Of a stretch of DNA of 64,000 nt, positions 62,070-64,000 are shown piece after piece (position 1 is the first letter of the stretch; each line of letters opens with the position of its first letter). The notes below the pieces were generated by a model. The model had not been told where the DNA came from. It searched no databases and worked only from the letters and a program-made list of their open reading frames with translations. The DNA comes from Pisaster brevispinus. Its lineage: Eukaryota > Echinodermata > Asteroidea > Forcipulatida > Asteriidae. The position numbers and the translations under genes are program-made. The stretch lies in assembly GCA_023634235.1 (NCBI GenBank), contig JAMKCF010000009.1:2852001-2916000 (forward strand), written 5' to 3'.

Positions 62070-62165
62070 TTTTTTCGAGCGGCGATTTAGCCCAGCGGGC
62101 TAGCTCACAGCTCCCGGAATTCTGGAGCTGTGAGCTCAGGGGTTCAAATCCTGGTGGGCTCCTTT
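62070..62165 (+). repeat. tRNA-like sequence with a 12-bp perfect anticodon-side stem
   Basis: TTTAGCCCAGCGGGCTAGCT fits the A box and D arm; GGGGTTCAAATCCTGGTG is a good B box and T arm; TTTTTT follows as a pol III terminator at 62163. Between them GCTCACAGCTCC pairs perfectly with GGAGCTGTGAGC around CGGAATTCT, far longer than a tRNA anticodon stem. The acceptor stem pairs poorly (GAGC/GCTC only). Confidence 0.5.
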
Positions 62166-62194
62166 TTTACCAGTAAAAAATAACTCTTTTTAAA

Positions 62195-62282
62195 TTTCTT
62201 GTAAAAAATGGTAGGGCTTGAACCAGGTACCTTCAGCTCAGTATCCACTCTCTCTTGCCGCTCTGCTACTGAGCTTTCATGA
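62195..62282 (-). repeat. tRNA-like sequence facing the previous one
   Basis: On the minus strand AAAGCTCAGTAGCAGAGCGG resembles an A box and CTGGTTCAAGCCCTACCA a B box and T arm. It is arranged tail to tail with the tRNA-like sequence at 62070. Stems are imperfect. Confidence 0.45.
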
Positions 62283-62299
62283 AAATTTAACGGTTTTTG

Positions 62300-62925
62300 A
62301 CCTGATGAATATTAGAATGGCCTGACTTAGAAAATTTTTCAGAAATATTTTTCCCTGGCTATACCCTTGGATTTTTGGCTAATCTGAGGGCTGACCAAGG
62401 GCCTTGGAGCTTGGCATGGGGAGTAAAATTTCTAAGTGCTGAGGGGCCAGGGAGGTTGCTGGGCAGTCAGCTGGGCAGTAGGGCTGGGCTGAGGGCTTCA
62501 TTGATGGGCTGGGAGGTTGCTGGGTAAAGACTCTTTACAACCATTGGTTTATCTATATATATATTTGTTTATTTCTGTGACTCTAATTTAAAAAACACAA
62601 CACAACAAGAAGACGTTTTTTTATTACAACTTATTAAGCTTGTAACATTAAGCTTGTAATATTAGAATGGCCTGACTTAGAAAATTTTTCAGAAATATTT
62701 TTCCCTGGCTATAACCCTTGGATTTTTGGCAGATCTGAGGGCTGACCAAGGGCCTTTGTATAGGGCTTCTCTTTTTGAAGGTATAGACTCAAAATAAAGA
62801 CTCTTTACAACCATTGGTTTATCTATATATATATTTGTTTATTTCTGTGACTCTAATTTAAAAAACACAACACAACAAGAAGACGTTTTTTTATTACAAC
62901 TTATTAAGCTTGTAACTGTTAATAC
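62300..62925. repeat. direct duplication
   Basis: ATATTAGAATGGCCTGACTT through CTTGGATTTTTGGC occurs at 62308 and 62661. AAAGACTCTTTACAACCATT through TATTAAGCTTGTAAC occurs at 62526 and 62797 (spacing 271). The copies are nearly identical, so the event is recent; a GGGCTG-rich stretch (62450-62520) is present in only one copy. Confidence 0.85.
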
Positions 62926-63109
62926 AAATCTAAAAATCTAATATTTTAACACAAACTGTTTACAACCTAGATACAAGTTTACCACTTAAATGAACTTAAT
63001 ATTTAATGTAAGCTTCCAACAGCTTAGATACAAGTTGAACATTCAATTGTACTAATTGTTTTACCTAAAGTTCCAACTGTTTAGATACAATTTTAACTGG
63101 GTAAATAAG

Positions 63110-64000
63110 TGCAATGCTTAATGCGGTAAATAAATGCAGAGAGGGCAGTGATAAATAAATGCAAGGAGGGAAAAGGTAAATAAATGCAAGAATGAAAGTC
63201 GTTAACAAATGCAAAGACAGAAATGTTAAACAACCTAAGGAGGGAAGTAATACATAAATGCAAGGAGGGAAGGGGTAAATGGATGCATGGAGGGAAGTGA
63301 GAAACGAAGGTTAGATTGACGTAATGATAGGAGGAAAGGTTGGGATGGATGGAGTGGTAAGTAAATGCAATTACGGTGGAAGAAACTGGTTAATAAATGC
63401 AATTAGGATGGAGGGAAGTGGTAAATAAACACTAAATGAAAGTTAGATTGATGTAATAATAGGAGCGAAGGTTAAGATGGAAGAAGTGGTATATAAATGC
63501 AACTATGATGAAGAGGTGGCAAGAAAACGCAAGGAGGGAAGTAGATGCAAGGATGGGAGGGGTAAATAGACGCATGGAGGGAAGTGATAAACTAAGGTTA
63601 GATTGACGTTATGATAGGAGCGAAGGTTAGGATGAAAGAAGTGGTAAATAAATGCAATTACGATGGAAGAGGTGGTAAGTAAATGCATGGAGGGAAGTGG
63701 AAACAAAATGCAATTATGATGGAAGAACTGGTTAATAAATGCAATAAGAATGGAAGAAAGTGGTAAATAAACACAAGGATGGGAGTGATAAATAAACGCT
63801 AACTGAAAGTTAGATTGACGTAATGATAGGAGCGAAGATTAAGATGGAAGAAGTGGTATATAAATGCAACTACGATGAAGAGGTGGCAAGTAAACGCAAG
63901 GATGGAAGGGGTAAATAGACGCATGGAGGGAAGTGATAAACTAAGGTTAGATTGACGTTATGATAGGAGCAAAGGTTAGGATGGAAGAATTGGTAAATAA
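63110..64000. repeat. satellite-like array reaching the window edge
   Basis: Short units of the type GGTAAATAAATGCAAGGAGG / GAAGTGG, 22-30 bp, organised in a higher-order unit marked by AAGGTTAGATTGACGTTATG then ATAGGAGCGAAGG. The marker at 63561 and 63910 gives a higher-order period of 349 bp. The array continues beyond the window. Confidence 0.8.

Overview
The window is nuclear DNA of a metazoan: spliced genes with GT-AG introns of 0.5-5 kb, low GC, CpG-poor AT-rich spacers and a high density of tRNA-derived SINEs, short inverted-repeat transposons (MITEs) and minisatellites. The two recognisable genes are closest to vertebrate orthologues I can recall (ERLEC1 and RRP15), and the SINE and MITE families (tRNA-Leu-like SINE heads, GGGCCC-ended palindromes, frequent TACATGTA) look like those of marine deuterostomes. 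An echinoderm, perhaps a sea star, is my best guess; class and species cannot be fixed from the sequence alone.

Layout, all genes on the + strand. (1) 1-973: the 3' coding end of an unrecognised gene entering from the left, with a long 3' UTR to about 2.2 kb. (2) 2.2-5.6 kb: spacer with two TIR elements. (3) 5629-22972: ERLEC1 (XTP3-B type ER lectin with two MRH domains); 11 coding exons placed and one small exon near the 5' end not found. Its introns carry SINEs, at least five MITE-like hairpins and a 34-bp minisatellite. (4) 26775-36957: RRP15 (60S ribosome biogenesis), five coding exons, complete. Its 4.7-kb first intron is a stack of nested palindromes, including an hAT-type MITE with perfect 8-bp target duplications; intron 4 holds a minisatellite made of splice-donor-like words. 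(5) 37-42.4 kb: repeat-rich spacer with a 66-bp tandem array whose minus strand reads as C2H2-zinc-finger-like units. (6) 42429 to about 56792: a gene I do not recognise, built from a first exon, a second exon 8.3 kb away, and a downstream array of six tandem copies of one 87-nt exon (two intact, one frameshifted, three dead) plus a short terminal exon. Its first intron is inflated by a diverged ~300-bp repeat and by three tandem copies of a 1.58-kb element; the middle copy is a clean recombinant of the outer two. (7) 57-64 kb: no gene found; a 24-bp minisatellite, duplicated AT-rich modules, tRNA-like sequences and, at the right edge, a satellite.

ERLEC1 acts in ER quality control and RRP15 in the nucleolus; nothing shows that the neighbouring genes work together. 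The most interesting content is structural: tandem-duplicated exons, a mappable unequal crossover, nested palindromes and repeats that mimic coding or splice signals.
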